This document shows, piece after piece, positions 1 to 11,871 of a DNA stretch of 64,000 bases. Position 1 is the stretch's first letter; every line of letters starts with the position of its first letter. The stretch covers positions 79,001-143,000 of the forward strand of contig CAXARI010000090.1 of NCBI GenBank assembly GCA_963971225.1. The letters run 5' to 3'. Source of the DNA: Melieria omissa (lineage: Eukaryota > Arthropoda > Insecta > Diptera > Ulidiidae). Made by a program: the position numbers and the translations under genes. Below the pieces are notes generated by a model. It was not told the DNA's origin, ran no database searches, and saw only the letters and a program-made list of their open reading frames with translations.

Positions 1-91
1 TAAATAATAAGGCATAATATTATTAAAATCCGTTAACGGGTCGAGATTTAACAGCCATAATTTCGATCATGCTGCCGGTGGGATATTTTTT

Positions 92-265
92 TATTTACCA
101 AATTATTGAAAGGTGGTCACTCTGGCTTAATTTTGACGCCATTTTGATTAAAGTGATTGTGCGTACTTAGGTTCCACAAGCATTTGATTGGTTATATAGA
201 TCAGAGGTGCATTCTTTCAATCAGTCGTTGTTGTGACAGCAACGAAGCAACACGTGTGGGGGCTG
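92..265 (+). repeat. Intra-monomer subrepeat E (~174 bp)
   Basis: ACTCTGGCTTAATTTT (anchor 125) matches ACTCTGGCTAAATTTT of subrepeat C. ACAAGCATTTGATTGG falls exactly 55 bases after the anchor, as in B and C. The 3' half is more diverged. This half also holds the inverted repeat TCGTTG-(9)-CAACGA around 223-243 and the 8-bp palindrome ACACGTGT near 250-257. Confidence 0.65.
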
Positions 266-430
266 CGCGGATTTTTGTTTTGTTTCCTCAAGAAATTCTA
301 TGTATGAAAAAAAATTAGATGCTTTTGTTGTTGTAGTTTTTGTTTTGGCGATTGGTTGGCCTTTCGGCAATGACAAATGGGAACATTATATTTTTTTCAC
401 TTATAATTTGAAGGGTCAAGCGAAATGCAC
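265..430. other. Non-repetitive spacer of the monomer
   Basis: Offsets about 265-430 (shown for unit 1) match none of the subrepeats. The spacer opens just after the GC-rich run GTGTGGGGGCTGCGCGG, which stands out in an AT-rich monomer, and contains A8, T5-T7 runs and a GTTGTTGTAG stretch. It carries most of a 54-codon ATG-initiated open frame (300-464) judged non-coding. The mariner in unit 54 inserted at the TA at offset 334-335 of this spacer. I see no promoter or RNA gene in it. Confidence 0.6.
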
Positions 431-613
431 AATGCGCTTTCAACTAATTCAATTAATTAAATAATTTGTTTGCATTTTTTTGGGCAACTTTAAATGTATT
501 GGTTTTTGCTTTTCCATAAGAAGACTTTGGGCACCCCTGATATAGATGTATCATGTGGTCGATATCACTTTTCCACAACGAAATTCTCCTGCATTATTTG
601 AGATAGCGAGAAG
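430..613 (+). repeat. Possible diverged subrepeat F (~184 bp)
   Basis: This is the weakest member. ATTAAATAAT near 456 may correspond to GCTAAATAAT. CCATAAG near 515 lies about 55 bases later and is followed by a GACTTTGGGCACCCC stretch resembling CATTTTAGTGGTTGCACCC of subrepeat C. CGATATCAC and AGAAGATTGA fall where the ATCGAT and tail landmarks would be. The length fits, but by-eye similarity is low. A dot plot of one monomer against itself would settle it. Confidence 0.4.
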
Positions 614-787
614 ATTGACCCCATTTATGAAAGCTCAAAACTCCAGCTAGGTTTTAAGGTTATTATTTTTTCTATAAACCTAGAATCATCATATTTTACA
701 AGCATTTTATCGATTTTGCAGTAGGCAGCCATTTAATGTCACTCTTGCGCATCGATCTGTTCATGATTGCCTAATAGTAATCAAATT
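614..787 (+). repeat. Intra-monomer subrepeat A (~174 bp)
   Basis: This segment aligns with the next two. It has ATTGACC...GAAAGC, then CCAGCTAGGTTTTAAGG (GCTA anchor at 646), ACAAGCATTTTATCG (AAG ending 56 bases after the anchor), GTAGGCAGCC, and TGCGCATCGAT (ATCGAT 105 bases after the anchor). The ordered, evenly spaced landmarks show descent from a common ~180-bp unit rather than chance similarity. The same segment recurs in each complete monomer. Confidence 0.85.
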
Positions 788-970
788 ATTGATTTAATTT
801 GATAAAGCTGCAATCTCTAGCTACATTTTAAGGGGTTTTTTATTAACGTAACCCATACCGTTTGGAATCTATAAGCACTTTAGTGGTGAGTGTGTATTTT
901 GTAATAGGCAGTTTTTCAATGTTATCCTTGCGCATCGATATGCTCATTATTCCTGAAGGATAATGAAAAG
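788..970 (+). repeat. Intra-monomer subrepeat B (~183 bp)
   Basis: The landmarks match subrepeat A: GATAAAGCTGCAATC, CTAGCTACATTTTAAGGGG (anchor 820), ATAAGCACTTTAGTGG (55 bases after the anchor), AATAGGCAGTTTTTCAATG, and TGCGCATCGAT (114 bases after the anchor). It is closest to A in the second half and to C in the first half. The GTAATAGGCAG stretch aligns with GTAGGCAGCC of A. Confidence 0.85.
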
Positions 971-1146
971 TTAGGGACCAATATAGAAAGCATAAGACTC
1001 TGGCTAAATTTTAAGGGGTCAATTATTAATATGCACTTATGCATTTGGTGTTGACAAGCATTTTAGTGGTTGCACCCAAGTAGCAATTTTTTCAAAGTCA
1101 CCGTTCCAAATCGATTTGCTTTCGAACCTTGGGGTATAGAAGGATG
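971..1146 (+). repeat. Intra-monomer subrepeat C (~176 bp)
   Basis: The landmarks are ATAGAAAGCATAAGACTC, TGGCTAAATTTTAAGGGG (anchor 1003), ACAAGCATTTTAGTGG (55 bases after the anchor), and AAATCGATTTGC (ATCGAT 107 bases after the anchor). The upstream ATAGAAAGCAT is repeated almost exactly at the start of the next subrepeat (ATAGAAAGCATACGAGTC, ending at 1176). Confidence 0.85.
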
Positions 1147-1271
1147 ATTGATACCATTATAGAAAGCATACGAGTCTAGCTAAATAATAAGGCATAATAT
1201 TATTAAAATCCGTTAACGGGTCGAGATTTAACAGCTATAATTTCGATCATGCTGCCGGTGGGATATTTTTT
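1147..1271 (+). repeat. Truncated intra-monomer subrepeat D (~125 bp)
   Basis: This begins ATTGATACCATTATAGAAAGC and CTAGCTAAATAATAAGG like the start of subrepeat C, crosses the arbitrary monomer boundary at 1180/1181, and loses similarity after about offset 30 of the next monomer. Only about 126 bases separate its GCTA anchor from the next one instead of 174-183, so it is either internally deleted or more diverged. It includes the palindromes ATAATATTAT and CCGTTAACGG. Confidence 0.6.
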
Positions 1272-4200
1272 TATTTACAAAATTATTGAAAGGTGGTCAC
1301 TCTGGCTTAATTTTGACGCCATTTTGATTAAAGTGATTGTGCGTACTTAGGTTCCACAAGCATTTGATTGGTTATATAGATCAGAGGTGCATTCTTTCAA
1401 TCAGTCGTTGTTGTGACAGCAACGAAGCAACACGTGTGGGGGCTGCGCGGATTTTTGTTTTGTTTCCTCAAGAAATTCTATGTATGAAAAAAAATTAGAT
1501 GCTTTTGTTGTTGTAGTTTTTGTTTTGGCGATTGGTTGGCCTTTCGGCAATGACAAATGGGAACATTATATTTTTTTCACTTATAATTTTAAGGGTCAAG
1601 CGAAATGCACAATGTGCTTTCAACTAATTCAATTAATTATTTAATTATTTATTATTATTTAATTTGTTTGCATTTTTTTGGGCAACTTTAAATGTATTGG
1701 TTTTTGCTTTTCCATAAGAAGACTTTGGGCACCCCTGATATAGATGTATCATGTGGTCGATATCACTTTTCCACAACGAAATTCTCCTGCATTATTTGAG
1801 ATAGCGAGAAGATTGACCCCATTTATGAAAGCTGAAAACTCCAGCTAGGTTTTAAGGTTATTATTTTTTCTATAAACCTAGAATCATCATATTTTACAAG
1901 CATTTTATCGATTTTGCAGTAGGCAGCCATTTAATGTCACTCTTGCGCATCGATCTGTTCATGATTGCCTAATAGTAATCAAATTATTGATTTAATTTGA
2001 TACAGCTGCAATCTCTAGCTACATTTTAAGGGGTTTTTTATTAACGTAACCCATACCGTTTGGAATCTATAAGCACTTTAGTGGTGAGTGTGTATTTTGT
2101 AATAGGCAGTTTTTCAATGTTATCCTTGCGCATCGATATGCTCATTATTCCTGAAGGATAATGAAAAGTTAGGGACCAATATAGAAAGCATAAGACTCTG
2201 GCTAAATTTTAAGGGGTCAATTATTAATATGCACTTATGCATTTGGTGTTGACAAGCATTTTAGTGGTTGCACCCAAGTAGCAATTTTTTCAAAGTCACC
2301 GTTCCAAATCGATTTGCTTTCGAACCTTGGGGTATAGAAGGATGATTGATACCATTATAGAAAGCATACGAGTCTAGCTAAATAATAAGGCATAATATTA
2401 TTAAAATCCGTTAACGGGTCGAGATTTAACAGCCATAATTTCGATCATGCTGCCGGTGGGATATTTTTTTATTTACCAAATTATGGAAAGGTGGTCACTC
2501 TGGCTTAATTTTGACGCCATTTTGATTAAAGTGATTGTGCGTACTTAGGTTCCACAAGCATTTGATTGGTTATATAGATCAGAGGTGCATTCTTTCAATC
2601 AGTCGTTGTTGTGACAGCAACGAAGCAACACGTGTGGGGGCTGCGCGGATTTTTGTTTTGTTTCCTCAAGAAATTCTATGTATGAAACAAAATTAGATGC
2701 TTTTGTTGTTGTAGTTTTTGATTTGGCGATTGGTTGGTCTTTCGGCAATGACAAATGGGAACATTATATTTTTTTCACTTATAATTTGAAGGGTCAAGCG
2801 AAATGCACAATGTGCTTTCAACTAATTCAATTAATTAAATAATTTGTTTGCATTTTTTTGGGCAACTTTAAATGTATTGGTTTTTGCTTTTCCATAAGAA
2901 GACTTTGGGCACCCCTGATATAGATGTATCATGTGGTCGATATCACTTTTCCACAACGAAATTCTCCTGCATTATTTGAGATAGCGAGAAGATTGACCCC
3001 ATTTATGAAAGCTCAAAACTCCAGCTAGGTTTTAAGGTTATTATTTTTTCTATAAACCTAGAATCATCATATTTTACAAGCATTTTATCGATTTTGCAGT
3101 AGGCAGCCATTTAATGTCACTCTTGCGCATCGATCTGTTCATGATTGCCTAATAGTAATCAAATTATTGATTTAATTTGATAAAGCTGCAATCTCTAGCT
3201 ACATTTTAAGGGGTTTTTTATTAACGTAACCCATACCGTTTGGAATCTATAAGCACTTTAGTGGTGAGTGTGTATTTTGTAATAGGCAGTTTTTCAATGT
3301 TATCCTTGCGCATCGATATGCTCATTATTCCTGAAGGATAATGAAAAGTTAGGGACCAATATAGAAAGCATAAGACTCTGGCTAAATTTTAAGGGGTCAA
3401 TTATTAATATGCACTTATGCATTTGGTGTTGACAAGCATTTTAATGGTTGCACCCAAGTAGCAATTTTTTCAAAGTCACCGTTCCAAATCGATTTGCTTT
3501 CGAACCTTGGGGTATAGAAGGATGATTGATACCATTATAGAAAGCATACGAGTCTAGCTAAATAATAAGGCATAATATTATTAAAATCCGTTAACGGGTC
3601 GAGATTTAACAGCCATAATTTCGATCATGCTGCCGGTGGGATATTTTTTTATTTACAAAATTATTGAAAGGTGGTCACTCTGGCTTAATTTTGACGCCAT
3701 TTTGATTAAAGTGATTGTGCGTACTTAGGTTCCACAAGCATTTGATTGGTTATATAGATCAGAGGTGCATTCTTTCAATCAGTCGTTGTTGTGACAGCAA
3801 CGAAGCAACACGTGTGGGGGCTGCGCGGATTTTTGTTTTGTTTCCTCAAGAAATTCTATGTATGAAAAAAAATTAGATGCTTTTGTTGTTGTAGTTTTTG
3901 TTTTGGCGATTGGTTGGCCTTTCGGCAATGACAAATGGGAACATTATATTTTTTTCACTTATAATTTTAAGGGTCAAGCGAAATGCACAATGTGCTTTCA
4001 ACTAATTCAATTAATTAAATAATTTGTTTGCATTTTTTTGGGCAACTTTAAATGTATTGGTTTTTGCTTTTCCATAAGAAGACTTTGGGCACCCCTGATA
4101 TAGATGTATCATGTGGTCGATATCACTTTTCCACAACGAAATTCTCCTGCATTATTTGAGATAGCGAGAAGATTGACCCCATTTATGAAAGCTCAAAACT

Positions 4201-4738
4201 CCAGCTAGGTTTTAAGGTTATTATTTTTTCTATAAACCTAGAATCATCATATTTTACAAGCATTTTATCGATTTTGCAGTAGGCAGCCATTTAATGTCAC
4301 TCTTGCGCATCGATCTGTTCATGATTGCCTAATAGTAATCAAATTATTGATTTAATTTGATAAAGCTGCAATCTCCAGCTACATTTTAAGGGGTTTTTTA
4401 TTAACGTAACCCATACCGTTTGGAATCTATAAGCACTTTAGTGGTGAGTGTGTATTTTGTAATAGGCAGTTTTTCAATGTTATCCTTGCGCATCGATATG
4501 CTCATTATTCCTGAAGGATAATGAAAAGTTAGGGACCAATATAGAAAGCATAAGACTCTGGCTAAATTTTAAGGGGTCAATTATTAATATTCACTTATGC
4601 ATTTGGTGTTGACAAGCATTTTAGTGGTTGCACCCAAGTAGCAATTTTTTCAAAGTCACCGTTCCAAATCGATTTGCTTTCGAACCTTGGGGTATAGAAG
4701 GATGATTGATACCATTATAGAAAGCATACGAGTCTAGC

Positions 4739-7700
4739 TAAATAATAAGGCATAATATTATTAAAATCCGTTAACGGGTCGAGATTTAACAGCCATAATT
4801 TCGATCATGCTGCTGGTGGGATATTTTTTTATTTACCAAATTATTGAAAGGTGGTCACTCTGGCTTAATTTTGACGCCATTTTGATTAAAGTGATTGTGC
4901 GTACTTAGGTTCCACAAGCATTTGATTGGTTATATAGATCAGAGGTGCATTCTTTCAATCAGTCGTTGTTGTGACAGCAACGAAGCAACACGTGTGTGGG
5001 CTGCGCGGATTTTTGTTTTGTTTCCTCAAGAAATTCTATGTATGAAAAAAAATTAGATGCTTTTGTTGTTGTAGTTTTTGTTTTGGCGATTGGTTGGCCT
5101 TTCGGCAATGACAAATGGGAACATTATATTTTTTTCACTTATAATTTTAAGGGTCAAGCGAAATGCACAATGTGCTTTCAACTAATTCAATTAATTATTT
5201 AATTATTTATTATTATTTAATTTGTTTGCATTTTTTTGGGCAACTTTAAATGTATTGGTTTTTGCTTTTCCATAAGAAGACTTTGGGCACCCCTGATATA
5301 GATGTATCATGTGGTCGATATCACTTTTCCACAACGAAATTCTCCTGCATTATTTGAGATAGCGAGAAGATTGACCCCATTTATGAAAGCTCAAAACTCC
5401 AGCTAGGTTTTAAGGTTATTATTTTTTCTATAAACCTAGAATCATCATATTTTACAAGCATTTTATCGATTTTGCAGTAGGCAGCCATTTAATGTCACTC
5501 TTGCGCATCGATCTGTTCATGATTGCCTAATAGTAATCAAATTATTGATTTAATTTGATAAAGCTGCAATCTCTAGCTACATTTTAAGGGGTTTTTTATT
5601 AACGTAACCCATACCGTTTGGAATCTATAAGCACTTTAGTGGTGAGTGTGTATTTTGTAATAGGCAGTTTTTCAATGTTATCCTTGCGCATCGATATGCT
5701 CATTATTCCTGAAGGATAATGAAAAGTTAGGGACCAATATAGAAAGCATAAGACTCTGGCTAAATTTTAAGGGGTCAATTATTAATATGCACTTATGCAT
5801 TTGGTGTTGACAAGCATTTTAGTGGTTGCACCCAAGTAGCAATTTTTTCAAAGTCACCGTTCCAAATCGATTTGCTTTCGAACCTTGGGGTATAGAAGGA
5901 TGATTGATACCATTATAGAAAGCATACGAGTCTAGCTAAATAATAAGGCATAATATTATTAAAATCCGTTAACGGGTCGAGGTTTAACAGCCATAATTTC
6001 GATCATGCTGCCGGTGGGATATTTTTTTATTTACCAAATTATTGAAAGGTGGTCACTCTGGCATAATTTTGACGCCATTTTGATTAAAGTGATTGTGCGT
6101 ACTTAAGTTCCACAAGCATTTGATTGGTTATATAGATCAGAGGTGCATTCTTTCAATCAGTCGTTGTTGTGACAGCAACGAAGCAACACGTGTGGGGGCT
6201 GCGCGGATTTTTGTTTTGTTTCCTCAAGAAATTCTATGTATGAAAAAAAATTAGATGCTTTTGTTGTTGTAGTTTTTGTTTTGGCGATTGGTTGGCCTTT
6301 CGGCAATGACAAATGGGAACATTATATTTTTTTCACTTATAATTTGAAGGGTCAAGCGAAATGCACAATGTGCTTTCAACTAATTCAATTAATTAAATAA
6401 TTTGTTTGAATTTTTTTGGGCAACTTTAAATGTATTGGTTTTTGCTTTTCCATAAGAAGACTTTGGGCACCCCTGATATAGATGTATCATGTGGTCGATA
6501 TCACTTTTCCACAACGAAATTCTCCTGCATTATTTGAGATAGCGAGAAGATTGACCCCATTTATGAAAGCTGAAAACTCCAGCTAGGTTTTAAGGTTATT
6601 ATTTTTTCTATAAACCTAGAATCATCATATTTTACAAGCATTTTATCGATTTTGCAGTAGGCAGCCATTTAATGTCACTCTTGCGCATCGATCTGTTCAT
6701 GATTGCCTAATAGTAATCAAATTATTGATTTAATTTGATAAAGCTGCAATCTCTAGCTACATTTTAAGGGGTTTTTTATTAACGTAACCCATACCGTTTG
6801 GAATCTATAAGCACTTTAGTGGTGAGTGTGTATTTTGTAATAGGCAGTTTTTCAATGTTATCCTTGCGCATCGATATGCTCATTATTCCTGAAGGATAAT
6901 GAAAAGTTAGGGACCAATATAGAAAGCATAAGACTCTGGCTAAATTTTAAGGGGTCAATTATTAATAAAACTTATGCATTTGGTGTTGACAAGCATTTTA
7001 GTGGTTGCACCCAAGTAGCAATTTTTTCAAAGTCACCGTTCCAAATCGATTTGCTTTCGAACCTTGGGGTATAGAAGGATGATTGATACCATTATAGAAA
7101 GCATACGAGTCTAGCTAAATAATAAGGCATAATATTATTAAAATCCGTTAACGGGTCGAGATTTAACAGCCATAATTTCGATCATGCTGCCGGTGGGATA
7201 TTTTTTTATTTACCAAATTATTGAAAGGTGGTCACTCTGGCATAATTTTGACGCCATTTTGATTAAAGTGATTGTGCGTACTTAGGTTCCACAAGCATTT
7301 GATTGGTTATATAGATCAGAGGTGCATTCTTTCAATCAGTCGTTGTTGTGACAGCAACGAAGCAACACGTGTGGGGGCTGCGCGGATTTTTGTTTTGTTT
7401 CCTCAAGAAATTCTATGTATGAAAAAAAATTAGATGCTTTTGTTGTTGTAGTTTTTGTTTTGGCGATTGGTTGGCCTTTCGGCAATGACAAATGGGAACA
7501 TTATATTTTTTTCACTTATAATTTTAAGGGTCAAGCGAAATGCACAATGTGCTTTCAACTAATTCAATTAATTATTTAATTATTTATTATTATTTAATTT
7601 GTTTGCATTTTTTTGGGCAACTTTAAATGTATTGGTTTTTGCTTTTCCATAAGAAGACTTTGGGCACCCCTGATATAGATGTATCATGTGGTCGATATCA

Positions 7701-10700
7701 CTTTTCCACAACGAAATTCTCCTGCATTATTTGAGATAGCGAGAAGATTGACCCCATTTTTGAAAGCTCAAAACTCCAGCTAGGTTTTAAGGTTATTATT
7801 TTTTCTATAAACCTAGAATCATCATATTTTACAAGCATTTTATCGATTTTGCAGTAGGCAGCCATTTAATGTCACTCTTGCGCATCGATCTGTTCATGAT
7901 TGCCTAATAGTAATCAAATTATTGATTTAATTTGATAAAGCTGCAATCTCTAGCTACATTTTAAGGGGTTTTTTATTAACGTAACCCATACCGTTTGGAA
8001 TCTATAAGCACTTTAGTGGTGAGTGTGTATTTTGTAATAGGCAGTTTTTCAATGTTATCCTTGCGCATCGATATGCTCATTATTCCTGAAGGATAATGAA
8101 AAGTTAGGGACCAATATAGAAAGCATAAGACTCTGGCTAAATTTTAAGGGGTCAATTATTAATATGCACTTATGCATTTGGTGTTGACAAGCATTTTAGT
8201 GGTTGCACCCAAGTAGCAATTTTTTCAAAGTCACCGTTCCAAATCTATTTGCTTTCGAACCTTGGGGTATAGAAGGATGATTGATACCATTATAGAAAGC
8301 ATACGAGTCTAGCTAAATAATAAGGCATAATATTATTAAAATCCGTTAACGGGTCGAGATTTAACAGCCATAATTTCGATCATGCTGCCGGTGGGATATT
8401 TTTTTATTTACCAAATTATTGAAAGGTGGTCACTCTGGCATAATTTTGACGCCATTTTGATTAAAGTGATTGTGCGTACTTAGGTTCCACAAGCATTTGA
8501 TTGGTTATATAGATCAGAGGTGTATTCTTTCAATCAGTCGTTGTTGTGACAGCAACGAAGCAACACGTGTGGGGGCTGCGCGGATTTTTGTTTTGTTTCC
8601 TCAAGAAATTCTATGTATGAAAAAAAATTAGATGCTTTTGTTGTTGTAGTTTTTGTTTTGGCGATTGGTTGGCCTTTCGGCAATGACAAATGGGAACATT
8701 ATATTTTTTTCACTTATAATTTGAAGGGTCAAGCGAAATGCACAATGTGCTTTCAACTAATTCAATTAATTAAATAATTTGTTTGCATTTTTTTGGGCAA
8801 CTTTAAATGTATTGGTTTTTGCTTTTCCATAAGAAGACTTTGGGCACCCCTGATATAGATGTATCATGTGGTCGATATCACTTTTCCACAACGAAATTCT
8901 CCTGCATTATTTGAGATAGCGAGAAGATTGACCCCATTTATGAAAGCTCAAAACTCCAGCTAGGTTTTAAGGTTATTATTTTTTCTATAAACCTAGAATC
9001 ATCATATTTTACAAGCATTTTATCGATTTTGCAGTAGGCAGCCATTTAATGTCACTCTTGCGCATCGATCTGTTCATGATTGCCTAATAGTAATCAAATT
9101 ATTGATTTAATTTGATAAAGCTGCAATCTCTAGCTACATTTTAAGGGGTTTTTTATTAACGTAACCCACACCGTTTGGAATCTATAAGCACTTTAGTGGT
9201 GAGTGTGTATTTTGTAATAGGCAGTTTTTCAATGTTATCCTTGCGCATCGATATGCTCATTATTCCTGAAGGATAATCAAAAGTTAGGGACCAATATAGA
9301 AAGCATAAGACTCTGGCTAAATTTTAAGGGGTCAATTATTAATATGCACTTATGCATTTGGTGTTGACAAGCATTTTAGTGGTTGCACCCAAGTAGCAAT
9401 TTTTTCAAAGTCACCGTTCCAAATCGATTTGCTTTCGAACCTTGGGGTATAGAAGGATGATTGATACCATTATAGAAAGCATACGAGTCTAGCTAAATAA
9501 TAAGGCATAATATTATTAAAATCCGTTAACGGGTCGAGATTTAACAGCCATAATTTCGATCATGCTGCCGGTGGGATATTTTTTTATTTACCAAATTATT
9601 GAAAGGTGGTCACTCTGGCATAATTTTGACGCCATTTTGATTAAAGTGATTGTGCGTACTTAGGTTCCACAAGCATTTGATTGGTTATATAGATCAGAGG
9701 TGCATTCTTTCAATCAGTCGTTGTTGTGACAGCAACGAAGCAACACGTGTGGGGGCTGCGCGGATTTTTGTTTTGTTTCCTCAAGAAATTCTATGTATGA
9801 AAAAAAATTAGATGCTTTTGTTGTTGTAGTTTTTGTTTTGGCGATTGGTTGGCCTTTCGGCAATGACAAATGGGAACATTATATTTTTTTCACTTATAAT
9901 TTTAAGGGTCAAGCGAAATGCACAATGTGCTTTCAACTAATTCAATTAATTATTTAATTATTTATTATTATTTAATTTGTTTGCATTTTTTTGGGCAACT
10001 TTAAATGTATTGGTTTTTGCTTTTCCATAAGAAGACTTTGGGCACCCCTGATATAGATGTATCATGTGGTCGATATCACTTTTCCACAACGAAATTCTCC
10101 TGCATTATTTGAGATAGCGAGAAGATTGACCCCATTTATGAAAGCTCAAAACTTTAGCTAGGTTTTAAGGTTATTATTTTTTCTATAAACCTAGAATCAT
10201 CATATTTTACAAGCATTTTATCGATTTTGCAGTAGGCAGCCATTTAATGTCACTCTTGCGCATCGATCTGTTCATGATTGCCTAATAGTAATCAAATTAT
10301 TGATTTAGTTTGATAAAGCTGCAATCTCTAGCTGCATTTTAAGGGGTTTTTTATTAACGTAACCCATACCGTTTGGAATCTATAAGCACTTTAGTGGTGA
10401 GTGTGTATTTTGTAATAGGCAGTTTTTCAATGTTATCCTTGCGCATCGATATGCTCATTATTCCTGAAGGATAATGAAAAGTTAGGGACCAATATAGAAA
10501 GCATAAGACTCTGGCTAAATTTTAAGGGGTCAATTATTAATATGCACTTATGCATTTGGTGTTGACAAGCATTTTAGTGGTTGCACCCAAGTAGCAATTT
10601 TTTCAAAGTCACCGTTCCAAATCGATTTGCTTTCGAACCTTGGGGTATAGAAGGATGATTGATACCATTATAGAAAGCATACGAGTCTAGCTAAATAATA

Positions 10701-11871
10701 AGGCATAATATTATTAAAATCCGTTAACGGGTCGAGATTTAACAGCCATAATTTCGATCATGCTGCCGGTGGGATATTTTTTTATTTACCAAATTATTGA
10801 AAGGTGGTCACTCTGGCATAATTTTGACGCCATTTTGATTAAAGTGATTGTGCGTACTTAGGTTCCACAAGCATTTGATTGGTTATATAGATCAGAGGTG
10901 CATTCTTTCAATCAGTCGTTGTTGTGACAGCAACGAAGCAACACGTGTGGGGGCTGCGCGGATTTTTGTTTTGTTTCCTCAAGAAATTCTATGTATGAAA
11001 AAAAATTAGATGCTTTTGTTGTTGTAGTTTTTGTTTTGGCGATTGGTTGGCCTTTCGGCAATGACAAATGGGAACATTATATTTTTTTCACTTATAATTT
11101 GAAGGGTCAAGCGAAATGCACAATGTGCTTTCAACTAATTCAATTAATTAAATAATTTGTTTGCATTTTTTTGGGCAACTTTAAATGTATTGGTTTTTGC
11201 TTTTCCATAAGAAGACTTTGGGCACCCCTGATATAGATGTATCATGTGGTCGATATCACTTTTCCACAACGAAATTCTCCTGCATTATTTGAGATAGCGA
11301 GAAGATTGACCCCATTTATGAAAGCTGAAAACTCCAGCTAGGTTTTAAGGTTATTATTTTTTCTATAAACCTAGAATCATCATATTTTACAAGCATTTTA
11401 TCGATTTTGCAGTAGGCAGCCATTTAATGTCACTCTTGCGCATCGATCTGTTCATGATTGCCTAATAGTAATCAAATTATTGATTTAATTTGATAAAGCT
11501 GCAATCTCTAGCTACATTTTAAGGGGTTTTTTATTAACGTAACCCATACCGTTTGGAATCTATAAGCACTTTAGTGGTGAGTGTGTATTTTGTAATAGGC
11601 AGTTTTTCAATGTTATCCTTGCGCATCGATATGCTCATTATTCCTGAAGGATAATGAAAAGTTAGGGACCAATATAGAAAGCATAAGACTCTGGCTAAAT
11701 TTTAAGGGGTCAATTATTAATATGCACTTATGCATTTGGTGTTGACAAGCATTTTAGTGGTTGCACCCAAGTAGCAATTTTTTCAAAGTCACCGTTCCAA
11801 ATCGATTTGCTTTCGAACCTTGGGGTATAGAAGGATGATTGATACCATTATAGAAAGCATACGAGTCTAGC
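4739..11871 (+). repeat. Satellite units 5-10, alternating long and short
   Basis: Units 5, 7 and 9 are 1,198 bp and units 6, 8 and 10 are 1,179-1,180 bp, giving a two-monomer period of about 2,378 bp. Long units carry TTTTAAGGG and short ones TTTGAAGGG at the same site, so the alternation is marked at two positions. Units 6-10 all share GGCATAATTTT where many others have GGCTTAATTTT. Unit 6 has a one-base-shorter variant near 6967, and unit 5 has CGTGTGTGGG at 4991-5000. Confidence 0.8.

Larger units (their letters stand above)
1..1180 (+). repeat. Reference satellite monomer (unit 1, short form)
   Basis: This 1,180-bp unit serves as the coordinate frame for the other monomers. In order it holds: a truncated subrepeat with the 10-bp palindrome CCGTTAACGG (30-39); a second subrepeat (~92-265) containing a small inverted repeat, TCGTTG/CAACGA; a spacer (~265-430) with a locally GC-rich patch and a run of eight A; an AT-rich block near 450-470 where the 18-bp length variant lies; and four more subrepeats (~430-1146 and 1147 onward). 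Its variant states are short form, GCTTAATT near 125, TTTGAAGGG near 409, ATGCGC near 433 and GCTCAAAAC near 633. No gene is supported in it. Confidence 0.93.
1..4738 (+). repeat. Satellite units 1-4
   Basis: These are four monomers, three of 1,180 bp and one of 1,198 bp (unit 2, 1181-2378). Unit 2 pairs the linked alleles CAGCTATAAT and TTTACAAAATT with the 18-bp insertion. Unit 3 carries five private substitutions (2485, 2688, 2721, 2738, 3444), three of them within 51 bases of the spacer. Unit 4 has TTTACAAAATT without the CAGCTATAAT allele, so the two markers are separable. No gene is present. Confidence 0.9.

Noticed and set aside
1113..1135. CENP-B box-like motif (TTTCGAACCTTGGGG)
   Set aside because: Several required positions differ from the TTCG....A..CGGG core. 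No better match was seen in the monomer.
1..1180. Homology to a named insect satellite such as the Drosophila 1.688 family
   Set aside because: The monomer and its ~180-bp subrepeats did not match the sequences I remember well enough to name them. A repeat-library search would be needed.
4996..5202. 68-codon open frame on the plus strand
   Set aside because: It starts at GTG, made by a private base change in unit 5, inside a tandem satellite. GTG is not a normal start in a nuclear genome and the frame resembles no family I know.
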